Shown piece after piece: positions 28,466 to 40,522 of a stretch of DNA of 64,000 nt. Origin of the DNA: Lentzea californiensis (lineage in GTDB: Bacteria; Actinomycetota; Actinomycetes; Mycobacteriales; Pseudonocardiaceae); the NCBI RefSeq assembly GCF_024648825.1, contig NZ_JANBBE010000005.1, forward strand, positions 62,001 through 126,000, written 5' to 3'. Under the pieces are notes generated by a model. That model searched no databases and was not told the origin of the DNA. It saw only the letters and a list, made by a program, of their open reading frames with translations. Made by a program: the position numbers and the translations under genes. The stretch's first letter is position 1, and every line of letters begins with the position of its first letter.

Positions 28466-31363
28466 ATGAGCCGGACACCGAAGTCCAGGGCGCGGCGCTG
28501 CGACCCCGGCGGACTGATGCGCACCAGCTCGCCGGTGCTGGTGGGCCGGGGTGACCAGCTCGGCGCGCTACGGGCGGCCGTGCCGAACCAGCCCGCGGTG
28601 GTCATGATCGAGGGCGAGGCGGGCGTCGGGAAGTCGCGCCTGGTGCGGGAGTTGCTGGACACCGATCTCGGGCCGCTCTCCGTCCTCATGGGCCACTGCC
28701 AGCCGGTGGGGGAGCCGTTCCCGTACGGCGCGGTGCTGGAGGCGCTGCGCGACTGCACGGATCGCCTGGCGCGCAACCACTCGCGGCTGAGCCCGGTGTC
28801 GGGTGTGCTCGGTTCACTGTTGCCGGAACTCGCCGGGTACCTGCCCGCGCCGCTGCCCTCGACCGGTGATCCGCGCGCCGACCGCCATCGGCTGTTCCGC
28901 GCTCTCCGCGAACTGCTCGGCGTGCTCGGGCCGGTGCTCCTGATCGTCGAGGACCTGCACTGGGCCGACGACGGTTCCCGGCAGCTGCTGCGGTTCCTGA
29001 TGGGCGATCCGCCGGCCAACCTGTCCATCGTGGTCACCTACCGGCGCGAGGACGTGCCGGGTGGCGTGCCCCTGGGTTCGGCGTACCGGCCACCGACCGG
29101 CATCACCAGCGCGTTGCTCGAGCTCGAACCGCTCGACGTGGCCGAGGTGCGGGCGCTGACGTCCGCGATCCTCGACGGCGAGACGGTGTCGGCGGAGTTC
29201 GCGGCCAAGCTGCACGAACGCACGGCGGGCATCCCGTTCGTGGTCGAGGAGACGTTGCGGGCGTTGCGAAATCCCGCCGGTGCCGTGCACGCGGACGGCG
29301 CCACGGCCCGCAGGCTGCTCGACAACGTGGACGTTCCGGTCCTGCTGCGCGACGCCATCGCCGAACGCCTGGCCGCGCTGCCCGCCGCCGCGACCCGGCT
29401 GGTCGAGGCCGCGGCGGTGCTGGGCGCGCCCGCGTCCGCCGAACTGCTCGGCGACGTGGCCGAGATCAGCGAGAGCCGTGCTGCCTTGACGCACGCGCTG
29501 ACGGGCCACGTCCTGCACGAGGTCGACGCACGGCGGTACGGCTTCCGGCACGCGCTGGCCCAGCAGGCCGTCTACGACACGTTGAGCGGACCGGACCGCC
29601 AGGAGCTGCACCGCCGTGCGGTCGAGGTGCTCGACCGGGTCGAACCGCGTCCGCTCGTGCAGCTCGCCGAGCACAGCGAACGCGCCGGGCGCACGTCCGA
29701 GTGGCTGCGCTACGGCGAGGCCGCCGCGGACAGGGCGGTGGAGAACGGCGACGCGGGTACCGCCACGGCCCTGCTGCAACGGCTGCTGCTCGACCCGGCC
29801 GTGCCCGTGGCCGACGTCGACCGGCTCGCGATCAAGCTGGGTCAGGTCGCCCACCAGGGCCTCGACCAGCTGGACCCGACCGAGGCGCTCGAACGCCTGC
29901 TGTCGGACCGGCGGCTGTCGACCGCCGCGCGCGGGCAGGTCCGGCACTACCGGGGCGTGCTGCTGATCCGCCAGGCCGGCGGCATCGAGGAGGCCCGTTC
30001 CGAGCTCGAACGGGCCGTCGCCGACCTGACCGAGCTCCCGGAACTGGCCGCACGGGGAGAAGCCGTGCTGGGGCTGTCCTACCTGGGCATGACCCCGATG
30101 AGCGAGGTCCAGCCCTGGCTCGACAGCGTCAGCCGCGCCCGCGCCGCCGAGACCGACCTCGAGCAGAAGATGGCGTTGTACGCCAACGAGGTCGGTTCCA
30201 AGATGCACACGGGCGACCCCTCGGTACTGGCCGAATGGGACTTCCGGCCCGCGTCCACCTCCGGCGAACTGCGCCAGCTCGCCCGCGCCCACTGCAACCT
30301 CGCGGACGCCATGACCACGACCGGTCATTTCAGCCGGTGCGCCGACCTGCTGCGCGACGGCCTGCGGTTCGCCGCCGAGTGCGGTGCCCCGTTCACCGCG
30401 AGCACCGCGCACGCGACGAGGACCCGCCTCGACTGGATGACCGGCAACTGGGACGGCCTCGCCGACCGGGCGTCGAGCCTGCTCGACGAGTACCGCGACC
30501 TGTTCCCGCTGGCCAGCGAGCTGTGCCTGGTCCTCGGCTCGCTGGCGATGGCACGGGGCGAGTGGGCGGAGGCGACCAGCTACCTCACCGAGACCGGCGC
30601 GTTCGCCCCGGAGGAGTCGATCACACCGGTCGCCGTCGCGGGCTGCGCGGCGCTCGCACGGACGATGCTGGCCCAGGACGAGATCACCCGCGCCTGCGTG
30701 GACGTCGACCGCGGCCTCGCGATCGTGCGCACGAAGGGCGTGTGGGTGTGGGCGACCGAACTCGGCCCGGTCGCCGTGGCCACGTTCCTCGCGGCCGGGC
30801 GGGAGACCGACGCGGAGACGCTCATCGAGCAGATCGCGGGGGGAATCGAGGGCAGGGACGCCCCGATGGCGTTCGCCGCCCTCGCCTGGTGCCGCGGCCT
30901 GCTCGCCGAAGCACGCGGCCGGTTCGACACCGCGATCTCGCTCTTCCGCGAGGCGGTGGACCGGTACTCGGCACTGCCCGCGCCCTACCCGGCCGCGCTG
31001 GTGGCCGAACGCGAAGCCGCCTGCCTGCTGTCGTCCGACCACGAGAAGGCGGCCGAGATCCTCTCGGCCCTGGTGGACACGTTCGACGGACTGGGCGCCA
31101 CCCGCGACGCGGCCCGTTGCCGGCACCAGCTGCGCAGCATCGGCGGCGGCAAACCGTCGCGGCGCGGCCGGCGCGGCTACGGCGACGAGCTGTCGCCGCG
31201 CGAGCAGGAGGTCGCCCGGTTGCTGGTCGCCGGCCACACCAACCGCAAGATCGCCGACGTGCTGTTCCTGTCGCCGCGCACCGTCGAGCAGCACGCGGCA
31301 CGGGTGCTGCGCAAGCTCGGGGTGTCGTCGCGGGCCGAGCTGCAGGCGGAGGACCTGGCCTGA
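28466..31363 (+). CDS. LAL-family (large ATP-binding, LuxR-type) transcriptional regulator
   Basis: A 965-residue regulator. The N-terminal AAA/STAND ATPase carries VLVGRGDQL, a Walker A motif MIEGEAGVGKSRLVREL and a Walker B motif LLIVEDLHWAD. A long central region of helical TPR-like repeats follows. The C-terminal LuxR helix-turn-helix is ELSPREQEVARLLVAGHTNR, then KIADVLFLSPRTVEQHAARVL. Such proteins are ATP-dependent, ligand-controlled activators (MalT-like). ATG 28466 is given; ATG 28517 (MRTSSPVLVGRG) is in frame and equally plausible, as neither has a strong ribosome site. It is divergent from the tandem S8 proteases and so a candidate activator of them. Confidence 0.9.
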   Translation: MSRTPKSRARRCDPGGLMRTSSPVLVGRGDQLGALRAAVPNQPAVVMIEGEAGVGKSRLVRELLDTDLGPLSVLMGHCQPVGEPFPYGAVLEALRDCTDRLARNHSRLSPVSGVLGSLLPELAGYLPAPLPSTGDPRADRHRLFRALRELLGVLGPVLLIVEDLHWADDGSRQLLRFLMGDPPANLSIVVTYRREDVPGGVPLGSAYRPPTGITSALLELEPLDVAEVRALTSAILDGETVSAEFAAKLHERTAGIPFVVEETLRALRNPAGAVHADGATARRLLDNVDVPVLLRDAIAERLAALPAAATRLVEAAAVLGAPASAELLGDVAEISESRAALTHALTGHVLHEVDARRYGFRHALAQQAVYDTLSGPDRQELHRRAVEVLDRVEPRPLVQLAEHSERAGRTSEWLRYGEAAADRAVENGDAGTATALLQRLLLDPAVPVADVDRLAIKLGQVAHQGLDQLDPTEALERLLSDRRLSTAARGQVRHYRGVLLIRQAGGIEEARSELERAVADLTELPELAARGEAVLGLSYLGMTPMSEVQPWLDSVSRARAAETDLEQKMALYANEVGSKMHTGDPSVLAEWDFRPASTSGELRQLARAHCNLADAMTTTGHFSRCADLLRDGLRFAAECGAPFTASTAHATRTRLDWMTGNWDGLADRASSLLDEYRDLFPLASELCLVLGSLAMARGEWAEATSYLTETGAFAPEESITPVAVAGCAALARTMLAQDEITRACVDVDRGLAIVRTKGVWVWATELGPVAVATFLAAGRETDAETLIEQIAGGIEGRDAPMAFAALAWCRGLLAEARGRFDTAISLFREAVDRYSALPAPYPAALVAEREAACLLSSDHEKAAEILSALVDTFDGLGATRDAARCRHQLRSIGGGKPSRRGRRGYGDELSPREQEVARLLVAGHTNRKIADVLFLSPRTVEQHAARVLRKLGVSSRAELQAEDLA

Positions 31364-31376
31364 GTGGCGGCGGTTG

Positions 31377-31694
31377 TCACGCCACGGCTTCGCGGCCACC
31401 CGTGTCCACGTAGACCACGCCGTCCCGCACCACGACCGGATACGTGCGCACGGCCTTCTTGGCGGGCAGGCACGTCGGCATGCCGGTGCGGAGGTCGAAG
31501 AGGGCGGCGTGCAGCGGGCATTCCACGAAACATCCCTCCAGCCAGCCTTCGGACAGCGACGCGTCCTGGTGGCTGCAGGTGTCGTCGATCGCGTAGAACT
31601 CGCCGTCCGCGTTGAAGACCGCGATCGCCGGCTTGCCGTCGATCCGCACGGACTCGCCCGGTGGCAGGTCGTCGACGGCGCATGCGGTGATCAT
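31377..31694 (-). CDS. Rieske [2Fe-2S] ferredoxin
   Basis: A 105-residue Rieske-type protein with the cluster ligands in CSHQDASL and CPLHAALFD (C-x-H, 16 residues, C-x2-H), the pattern of ferredoxin components of ring-hydroxylating oxygenases. ATG 31694 has GGAGGG 7 bp upstream, and an IclR-type operator copy sits directly behind it. The longer open frame 5' of this is the operator region. It is divergent from the IclR gene that also faces the betaine catabolic operon, so it may deliver electrons to the Rieske oxygenase at 37147. No matching reductase gene lies in the window. A nitrite-reductase-like small subunit is a less likely reading. Confidence 0.85.
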   Translation of the reverse strand: MITACAVDDLPPGESVRIDGKPAIAVFNADGEFYAIDDTCSHQDASLSEGWLEGCFVECPLHAALFDLRTGMPTCLPAKKAVRTYPVVVRDGVVYVDTGGREAVA

Positions 31695-31706
31695 CAGAAA
31701 CCCTCC

Positions 31707-31742
31707 GTTGCGTATTGCGGAACTGGGTGTGCGATACGCAAC
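31707..31742. promoter_or_regulatory. two IclR-type operator copies upstream of the Rieske ferredoxin
   Basis: GTTGCGTATTGCGGAAC (31707-31723) is an imperfect palindrome. A second, related copy on the opposite strand (GTTGCGTATCGCACAC, complement of 31727-31742) follows 3 bp later. The first copy recurs base-for-base at 32799-32815, ahead of the betaine operon. Confidence 0.7.
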
Positions 31743-31865
31743 AGGAGGATGACGGAGGCGTTCGTGACGCGTCAAGGGTCCAAAGTCACGCAGGCATCCA
31801 GGTCGCTCTCTCGGGGCAACGCCCTGCTGTTCATTCGCCACACAGCGTTGCGTCAATCGGATACT

Positions 31866-31882
31866 GTTGCGTGATGAGCAAC
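31866..31882. promoter_or_regulatory. operator-like palindrome spanning the IclR start codon
   Basis: GTTGCGTGATGAGCAAC has matching GTTGC/GCAAC ends and encloses the ATG of the IclR gene at 31874. A weaker copy (GTTGCGTCAATCGGATAC) begins at 31847. This points to autoregulation. Confidence 0.55.
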
Positions 31883-32656
31883 AACGGGGAGGGGCGCGAC
31901 CCGGCGCTGGTGCAATCGGTCGACCGGGCGGTGGCGGTGCTGGAGTTGCTGGCCCGCAACGGAGAAGCGGGGATCACCGAGATCGCCGCCGAGCTCGGCG
32001 TGCACAAGTCCTCCGCGTCCAGACTCGTCTACACGCTCCAGGCCCGTGAGCTCGTGGAGCAGGAAGGCGAACGCGGCCCGTTCCGGATCGGCATCGGCAT
32101 GCTCCGCTTCGCCGGCGCGGTGAGCGGCCAGCTCGACTACGTCCGGGTGGGAGGCCCGGTCTGCTCCGCGCTGGCCGACCGGCTCGGGGAGACCGTCAAC
32201 ATCGCGATCCTCGACAGCGACGTGGCCCTCAACGTGAGCCAGGCGCGGGGGAGTTCGGCGGTGGCGGCGCAGAACTGGATCGGCCAGCGCACGCCGTTGC
32301 ACGCCACGTCGAGCGGCAAGGTCCTGCTCGCCGCCGCGCCGCCGGCCGAGCAGGAACGCCTGCTCTCCGGCGACCTGGAGTCCTGTGCCCCTGGCACGAT
32401 CACCGATCCCGTGAAGCTGCGCTGCGTGCTGCGCCGCACCGCCGAGGACGGGTTCGCCACCTGCATGGAGGAGCTGGAGGCCGGGCTGCACGCGGTCGCC
32501 GTGCCCGTGTTCGGCTCACGTGGCGACGTCGTGGCGGCGATCAGTGCCGCCGGGCCCGCCTACCGGCTCTCGCAGAAGCGCATGCCCGAGATCGTCGAGG
32601 AGCTGCGGGTCGCGTCCCGTGACCTCTCCGTCCGCATGGGGCATCCCGTGCTGTGA
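31874..32656 (+). CDS. IclR-family regulator of the betaine/dimethylglycine genes
   Basis: A 260-residue IclR protein: N-terminal winged helix (AVLELLARNGEAGITEIAAELGVHKSSASRLVYTL) and C-terminal GAF-like effector domain (TPLHATSSGKVLLAAAPP ... GLHAVAVPVFGSRGDVVAAISAAGP). No Shine-Dalgarno precedes ATG 31874, and the start codon lies inside an operator-like palindrome, so a very short or leaderless transcript is likely. It sits between the ferredoxin gene (divergent) and the SHMT-headed catabolic operon, with repeated near-identical sites before all three units. It is probably the local repressor or activator responding to betaine or a demethylation product; the effector is inferred. Confidence 0.88.
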   Translation: MSNNGEGRDPALVQSVDRAVAVLELLARNGEAGITEIAAELGVHKSSASRLVYTLQARELVEQEGERGPFRIGIGMLRFAGAVSGQLDYVRVGGPVCSALADRLGETVNIAILDSDVALNVSQARGSSAVAAQNWIGQRTPLHATSSGKVLLAAAPPAEQERLLSGDLESCAPGTITDPVKLRCVLRRTAEDGFATCMEELEAGLHAVAVPVFGSRGDVVAAISAAGPAYRLSQKRMPEIVEELRVASRDLSVRMGHPVL

Positions 32657-32670
32657 AAGACGTTCAGGAA

Positions 32671-32710
32671 CGAAGAGCCCCCGGCCGCGCCTGGGGGCTC
32701 TTCGTCTTTT
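32671..32710 (+). terminator. rho-independent terminator after the IclR gene
   Basis: CGAAGAGCCCCC pairs perfectly with GGGGGCTCTTCG around a 10-base loop, followed by TCTTTT. It isolates the regulator from the downstream operon. Confidence 0.9.
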
Positions 32711-32779
32711 CGGGTGCCTCCGTCCGTGCGACAAGGGCTTGACAACGGCTCGTGCGGGTCGCACCGTGATGCGGCTGTA

Positions 32780-32815
32780 GTTGCATAATGCGAACCTCGT
32801 TGCGTATTGCGGAAC
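32780..32815. promoter_or_regulatory. two IclR-type operators before the betaine catabolic operon
   Basis: GTTGCATAATGCGAAC (32780-32795) and GTTGCGTATTGCGGAAC (32799-32815) lie 3 bp apart. The second is identical over 17 bp to the site at 31707-31723. They end 21 bp before the first start codon of the operon, where the promoter should be. Confidence 0.7.
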
Positions 32816-32836
32816 GTCCTCGGAAGGGTTGGCCCG

Positions 32837-33556
32837 TTGTCGCTCTCCGTTCCCACCACCACGGTTCTGGACCAGGACCTCGACGAGCCCGACCCGGAGG
32901 TCGCCACCGGGATCCGCGCCGAGCTGCACCGCCAGCGGCCGAACCCCGTGCCGTTCGCCGACATCGTCACCACCACGACGCACAAGACGCTCGGTGGTCC
33001 GCGCGGTGGTGTGGTCCTCTGCCGGCAGGAGCTGGCCAAGAAGATCGACTCCGCGGTGTTCCCCGGCCAGCAGGGAGGGCCGCTGCAACACGTCATCGCG
33101 GCCAAGGCCGTCGCGTTCAAGCTCGCGGCGGGCAGCGAGTTCCGCGAACGGCAGCAGCGCGTCCTCGAAGGCGCGAGCATCCTGGCCGAACGCCTCACGC
33201 GGCCCGACTGCGCCCAAGCCGGCGTGAAGGTGCTCTCCGGCGGCACCGACGTGCACCTCGTGCTCGTGGACCTCGTCGAGTCCGCACTGGACGGCAAGCA
33301 GGCCGAGGACCGGTTGCACCGCATCGGGATCACCGTCAACCGCAACGCCGTCCCGTTCGACCCGCGCCCGCCGATGATCACCTCCGGCCTGCGGATCGGC
33401 ACTCCCGCGCTCGGCGCCCAGGGCTTCGGCGCCGACGACTTCACCGAGGTCGCGGACATCATCGCGGCCGCTCTGCAGCCGTCCTCCGACGAGGACGACC
33501 TGTCCGCTCGCGTCGCACACCTGGCCGCGAAGCACCCCCTCTACCCCCACCTCTGA
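32837..33556 (+). CDS. glyA: serine hydroxymethyltransferase with a large internal in-frame deletion (probable pseudogene)
   Basis: Normal SHMT converts glycine + 5,10-methylene-THF to serine and has about 420 residues; this frame encodes 239. Both ends are recognisable. The opening [20 protein letters not shown] matches the family N-terminus. From [20 protein letters not shown] onward, through [15 protein letters not shown] and [14 protein letters not shown], it matches to the normal C-terminus (HPLYPHL). About 190 residues between them are missing, which removes TLEMIASENF, the substrate and PLP contacts and the VDMAHFAG aspartate. The PLP lysine (THKT) and substrate arginine (SGLRIG) remain. 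TTG 32837 has GGAAGGG 8 bp upstream. It heads the IclR-controlled operon but is unlikely to be catalytic. Confidence 0.8.
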   Translation: MSLSVPTTTVLDQDLDEPDPEVATGIRAELHRQRPNPVPFADIVTTTTHKTLGGPRGGVVLCRQELAKKIDSAVFPGQQGGPLQHVIAAKAVAFKLAAGSEFRERQQRVLEGASILAERLTRPDCAQAGVKVLSGGTDVHLVLVDLVESALDGKQAEDRLHRIGITVNRNAVPFDPRPPMITSGLRIGTPALGAQGFGADDFTEVADIIAAALQPSSDEDDLSARVAHLAAKHPLYPHL

Positions 33557-33570
33557 CAGGAGCGAACGAA

Positions 33571-37100
<3,530 letters not shown>

Positions 37101-37146
37101 CGCTGACGCGATCTCTCCTGTACCGACTTCCCTTCATGGAGCCACC

Positions 37147-38280
37147 ATGACCGCGACCGAACTCCCGTCCAGCCTGATCCCCACGTTGCCCGGCAACACC
37201 TACACCGACCCGGCGATCTTCGCGCTGGAGCAGCAGAACATCTTCGAGCGGATGTGGGTCTGCGCGGTCCGCAGCGCCGATCTCCCGGACCCCGGCAACT
37301 TCCGCACCGTCCAGATCGGACGCGAGAGCGTGCTCGTGACCCGCTCCCGCGACGGCTCGCTGCGCGCGTTCCTCAACATCTGCCGACACCGCGGCGCCAA
37401 GTTGTGCACCGAGGAGAACGGCACGGTCAAGCGCAACTTCCAGTGCCCGTACCACGCCTGGACCTACGGCCTGGACGGCAAGCTGGTCGCCGCGCCGAAC
37501 CTCACGTCGATGCCGGACGTCGACCGCGTCGAGTACGGGCTCAAGACCGTGCACCTGCGGGAGTGGCTCGGCTACGCGTGGATCTCGCTGGCCGACGAGC
37601 CCGCGTCGTTCGAGGAGACCGTGCAGCAGGACGTGCGGGAACGCCTGGGCAACCTCGACGCGATCGGCAACTACCAGGTCAGCGAACTGGAGCTGGGCCG
37701 CCGGATCACCTACGACGTGAAGGCCAACTGGAAGCTCATCATCGAGAACTTCATGGAGTGCTACCACTGCGCGACCATCCACCCCGAGCTCACCGAGGTC
37801 CTGCCGGAGTTCGCGGACGGGTACGCCGCGCAGTACTACGTCGGGCACGGGGCGGTGTTCGGCGAGGAGATCAAGGGCTTCACGATCGACGGGAGCGAGG
37901 GCTTCGAGAACCTCTCCGGCGTGGCCTCCGACCAGGAACGCCGGTACTACGCGATCACCGTGCGGCCGCAGGTGTTCATCAACCTCGTGCCGGACCACGT
38001 GATCATCCACCGGATGTTCCCGATGGCCGCCGACCGCACGGTCGTCGAGTGCGACTGGCTCTACGCCAAGGACGTCGTCGCGACCGGCAAGGACGTGTCG
38101 CGGTCCGTCGAGCTCTTCCACCGGGTCAACGAGCAGGACTTCGAGGCCTGCGAACGGTGTCAGCCCGCGATGTCGTCGCGGGCCTACGCGAACGGGGGTG
38201 TGCTGGTCCCCTCCGAGCACCACATCGGGGAGTTCCACCGCTGGGTGCAGGAGAAGCTGGCCGTCAGATCAACGCCCTGA
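37147..38280 (+). CDS. Rieske non-haem iron oxygenase, probable glycine betaine demethylase (GbcA-like)
   Basis: A 377-residue terminal oxygenase. The Rieske cluster ligands are in CRHRGAKLC and CPYHAWTYG. The mononuclear iron site is in NWKLIIENFMECYHCATIHPEL (two histidines), with a later acidic ligand candidate in NEQDFEACERCQP. The sequence type and length agree with GbcA/stachydrine-demethylase-like oxygenases, which remove one N-methyl group as formaldehyde. Context fits glycine betaine -> dimethylglycine, the step before the oxidase encoded upstream. It needs an electron-donor reductase; only the small Rieske ferredoxin at 31377 is nearby. The gene follows the oxidase by 46 bp, and its 3' end overlaps the convergent GntR gene by 17 bp. 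Confidence 0.85.
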   Translation: MTATELPSSLIPTLPGNTYTDPAIFALEQQNIFERMWVCAVRSADLPDPGNFRTVQIGRESVLVTRSRDGSLRAFLNICRHRGAKLCTEENGTVKRNFQCPYHAWTYGLDGKLVAAPNLTSMPDVDRVEYGLKTVHLREWLGYAWISLADEPASFEETVQQDVRERLGNLDAIGNYQVSELELGRRITYDVKANWKLIIENFMECYHCATIHPELTEVLPEFADGYAAQYYVGHGAVFGEEIKGFTIDGSEGFENLSGVASDQERRYYAITVRPQVFINLVPDHVIIHRMFPMAADRTVVECDWLYAKDVVATGKDVSRSVELFHRVNEQDFEACERCQPAMSSRAYANGGVLVPSEHHIGEFHRWVQEKLAVRSTP

Positions 38281-38923
38281 TCGCCTGTTCGAAACCGATG
38301 ACGTGCTGGGAGGCGAGTTCGCTCGCCTTCTTCGCGTCGCCCTCGACGATCGCGGTGAGGAGGGGCACGTGCTCATCGACGTGACCGGCCATCCCGGACA
38401 GCCGCGGCAGGAAGACGCACCAGATCCGGGTGGCCAGGTTGTCGTAGGAGATCAGGGTGTCCTCGAGGAACGGGTTGTGCACGCACCCGTAGATCGCGCG
38501 GTGCACGCCGACGTCGGTGCGCAGGAGCTCCGTGTTGTCGCCCGTCGGCGCCGCCGTGTCGAGGCGCGAGCGCAGGTCGGTGAGCGCGGCCCTGTCCTGT
38601 GCCGTGGCGCGGTCGGCCGCGGCTGCCGCGGCCAGGGGTTCCAGGGTCCTGCGCACCTCGGAGATGTGTGAGAGGTCGGAGATGTTGACGTCGGTGGCGA
38701 ACGTGCCGCGGCGCGGGAAGGCGACGACGAGCCGTTCCTGCTCCAGCCGTTTGAGGGCCTCGCGGATCGGGGTGCGGCCGACGCCGAGCTCGGTGCGGAG
38801 CCTGTCCTCGTTGATGGGCTCACCCGGCTTGATCTCCAGCATCACCAGGCGATCCCGCAGGACCGAGTAGGCCTGCTCGGTGAGTGAGACGGAGGCGGGC
38901 TCGTCGTTGACCCGTGCGTTCAT
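38264..38923 (-). CDS. GntR/FCD regulator of the sarcosine oxidase operon
   Basis: A 219-residue protein with a GntR winged helix ([20 protein letters not shown], then [29 protein letters not shown]) and an all-helical FCD ligand domain ([18 protein letters not shown] ... [18 protein letters not shown]). ATG 38923 is the start; further upstream the frame belongs to the opposite strand's gene. It is divergent from soxB, and a GntR-type palindrome lies in the 69-bp gap, so local control of the sox-purU operon is likely. It may sense sarcosine or a folate-cycle product; that is inference. Confidence 0.87.
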   Translation of the reverse strand: MNARVNDEPASVSLTEQAYSVLRDRLVMLEIKPGEPINEDRLRTELGVGRTPIREALKRLEQERLVVAFPRRGTFATDVNISDLSHISEVRRTLEPLAAAAAADRATAQDRAALTDLRSRLDTAAPTGDNTELLRTDVGVHRAIYGCVHNPFLEDTLISYDNLATRIWCVFLPRLSGMAGHVDEHVPLLTAIVEGDAKKASELASQHVIGFEQAIRALI

Positions 38924-38944
38924 GTGACCTACCGTAACGCACGG

Positions 38945-38958
38945 ACTGATATACCAGT
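38945..38958. promoter_or_regulatory. GntR/FCD-type operator between regulator and soxB
   Basis: ACTGATATACCAGT is a 14-bp palindrome with one asymmetric pair, close to the CTGGTATACCAG-like sites used by FCD-type GntR regulators. It is centred in the gap between the divergent GntR and soxB starts. Confidence 0.6.
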
Positions 38959-38992
38959 AGTCGACCAGATGACTCAGCTGGAGGCGTCGCGC

Positions 38993-40231
38993 ATGACCAG
39001 CTCGGCTCAGCCGCCCGGAGCGCACCTGCCGGAGCACCCGGACTTCCTCTGGGACGACCCGGAACCGAAGTCCTCCTACGACGTCGTGGTCGTCGGCGGT
39101 GGAGGCCACGGCCTGGCGACCGCGTACTACCTCGCGAAGGTGCACGACATCACGAACGTCGCGGTGCTGGAGAAGGGCTGGCTCGCGGGCGGCAACATGG
39201 CCCGCAACACCACGATCATCCGGTCGAACTACCTGTGGGACGAGAGCTCCGGCATCTACGAGCACTCGCTGAAGCTGTGGGAGGGCCTGGAGGAGGACCT
39301 CGGTTACCCGATCCTGTTCGACCAGCGCGGTGTGCTGAACCTGGCGCACAGCCTGCAGGACGTGCGCGACAGCGTCCGGCGGGTCAACGCCAACCGGCTC
39401 AACGGCATCGACGCGGAGTGGGTGGATCCCGACGGGGTCAAGGAGATCTGCCCGATCGTCAACACCTCGCCGGACGTCCGCTACCCGGTGCTGGGGGCGA
39501 CCTACCAGCCGCGCGCGGGCATCGCGAAGCACGACTACGTGGCCTGGGGTTACGCACGCGCCGCGCACGCGATGGGCGTCGACCTGATCCAGAGCTGCGA
39601 GGTCACCGGCCTCGAGACGTCCCAAGGCAGGATCACCGCGGTCGAGACGTCACGCGGCCGCATCGCCGCCGGCAAGGTCGCGCTGTGCGCGGCCGGCCAC
39701 AGCTCGGTGCTCGCGAAGATGGTCGGACTGAGCCTCCCGCTCGCCTCACACCCGTTGCAGGCCTTGGTCTCCGAGCTGCTGGAACCCGTCCACCCGACCG
39801 TCGTGATGTCGAACGCCGTGCACGTCTACGTCTCCCAGGCGCACAAGGGAGAACTGGTGATGGGGGCGGGCATCGACAGCTACAACGGTTACGGGCAACG
39901 GGGTTCGTTCCACATCATCGAGCAGCAGATGTCGGCGGCGCTGGAGCTGTTCCCGGTCTTCGCGCGGGCCCACCTGCTGCGGACCTGGGCGGGCATCGTC
40001 GACGTCAGCCCGGACGCCTCGCCGATCGTCGGCCTCACGCCCGTCGGCGGCCTGTACCTGAACTGCGGCTGGGGGACCGGCGGCTTCAAGGCCACACCGG
40101 GTGTCGGTGACTGCTTCGCGCACACCATCGCCCACGACAAGCCGCACCCGTTCAACGAGCCGTTCACCCTCGAGCGCTTCACCACGGGCGCTCTCGTCGA
40201 CGAGCACGGCGCCGCCGCCGTGGCGCACTGA
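38993..40231 (+). CDS. soxB: sarcosine oxidase, subunit beta
   Basis: A 412-residue DAO-family flavoprotein subunit of heterotetrameric sarcosine oxidase, the site of sarcosine oxidation to glycine with H2O2 and methylene-THF formed by the complex. The FAD motif is [21 protein letters not shown], followed by [18 protein letters not shown], a highly conserved SoxB block. The C-terminal [19 protein letters not shown] is also typical. ATG 38993 is preferred because GGAGG lies about 8 bp upstream and the product then starts like other SoxB proteins; ATG 38969 is possible. First gene of soxBDAG-purU. Confidence 0.93.
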   Translation: MTSSAQPPGAHLPEHPDFLWDDPEPKSSYDVVVVGGGGHGLATAYYLAKVHDITNVAVLEKGWLAGGNMARNTTIIRSNYLWDESSGIYEHSLKLWEGLEEDLGYPILFDQRGVLNLAHSLQDVRDSVRRVNANRLNGIDAEWVDPDGVKEICPIVNTSPDVRYPVLGATYQPRAGIAKHDYVAWGYARAAHAMGVDLIQSCEVTGLETSQGRITAVETSRGRIAAGKVALCAAGHSSVLAKMVGLSLPLASHPLQALVSELLEPVHPTVVMSNAVHVYVSQAHKGELVMGAGIDSYNGYGQRGSFHIIEQQMSAALELFPVFARAHLLRTWAGIVDVSPDASPIVGLTPVGGLYLNCGWGTGGFKATPGVGDCFAHTIAHDKPHPFNEPFTLERFTTGALVDEHGAAAVAH

Positions 40232-40240
40232 GGAGCCGAC

Positions 40241-40522
40241 ATGCAACTCATCCCGTGTCCGTGGTGCGGGCCGCGCGAGGAAGCGGAGTTCCACTACGGC
40301 GGCCAGGCCCACGTCGCGTACCCCGGGGACCCGTCGGCGCTGACCGACGAGGAATGGGCGCGGTACGTGTTCTTCCGGGAGAACCCGAGCGGCCCGTTCG
40401 CCGAGCGCTGGAGCCACAACGCCGGGTGCCGCCGGTGGTTCAACGCCGTCCGCGACACCCGCACCCACGACCTGCTGGCCGTCTACCGCGTGGGCGAGCC
40501 CATGCCCGAGGTGACCGCATGA
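40241..40522 (+). CDS. soxD: sarcosine oxidase, subunit delta
   Basis: A 93-residue small subunit that binds zinc and packs at the interface of the heterotetramer. The expected ligands are visible: CPWCG near the N-terminus, a histidine in EFHYGGQAHVAYP and the late cysteine in SHNAGCRRWFNAVRDT. ATG 40241 follows soxB by 9 bp with GAGGAG just upstream. The 3' end overlaps soxA by 4 bp (ATGA). Length and order match the classical sox operon of Corynebacterium and Arthrobacter. Confidence 0.93.
   Translation: MQLIPCPWCGPREEAEFHYGGQAHVAYPGDPSALTDEEWARYVFFRENPSGPFAERWSHNAGCRRWFNAVRDTRTHDLLAVYRVGEPMPEVTA

Noticed and set aside
28814..31399. 861-residue minus-strand frame opposite the LAL regulator
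   Set aside because: Antisense shadow with biased composition; the LAL protein has full ATPase and HTH motifs.
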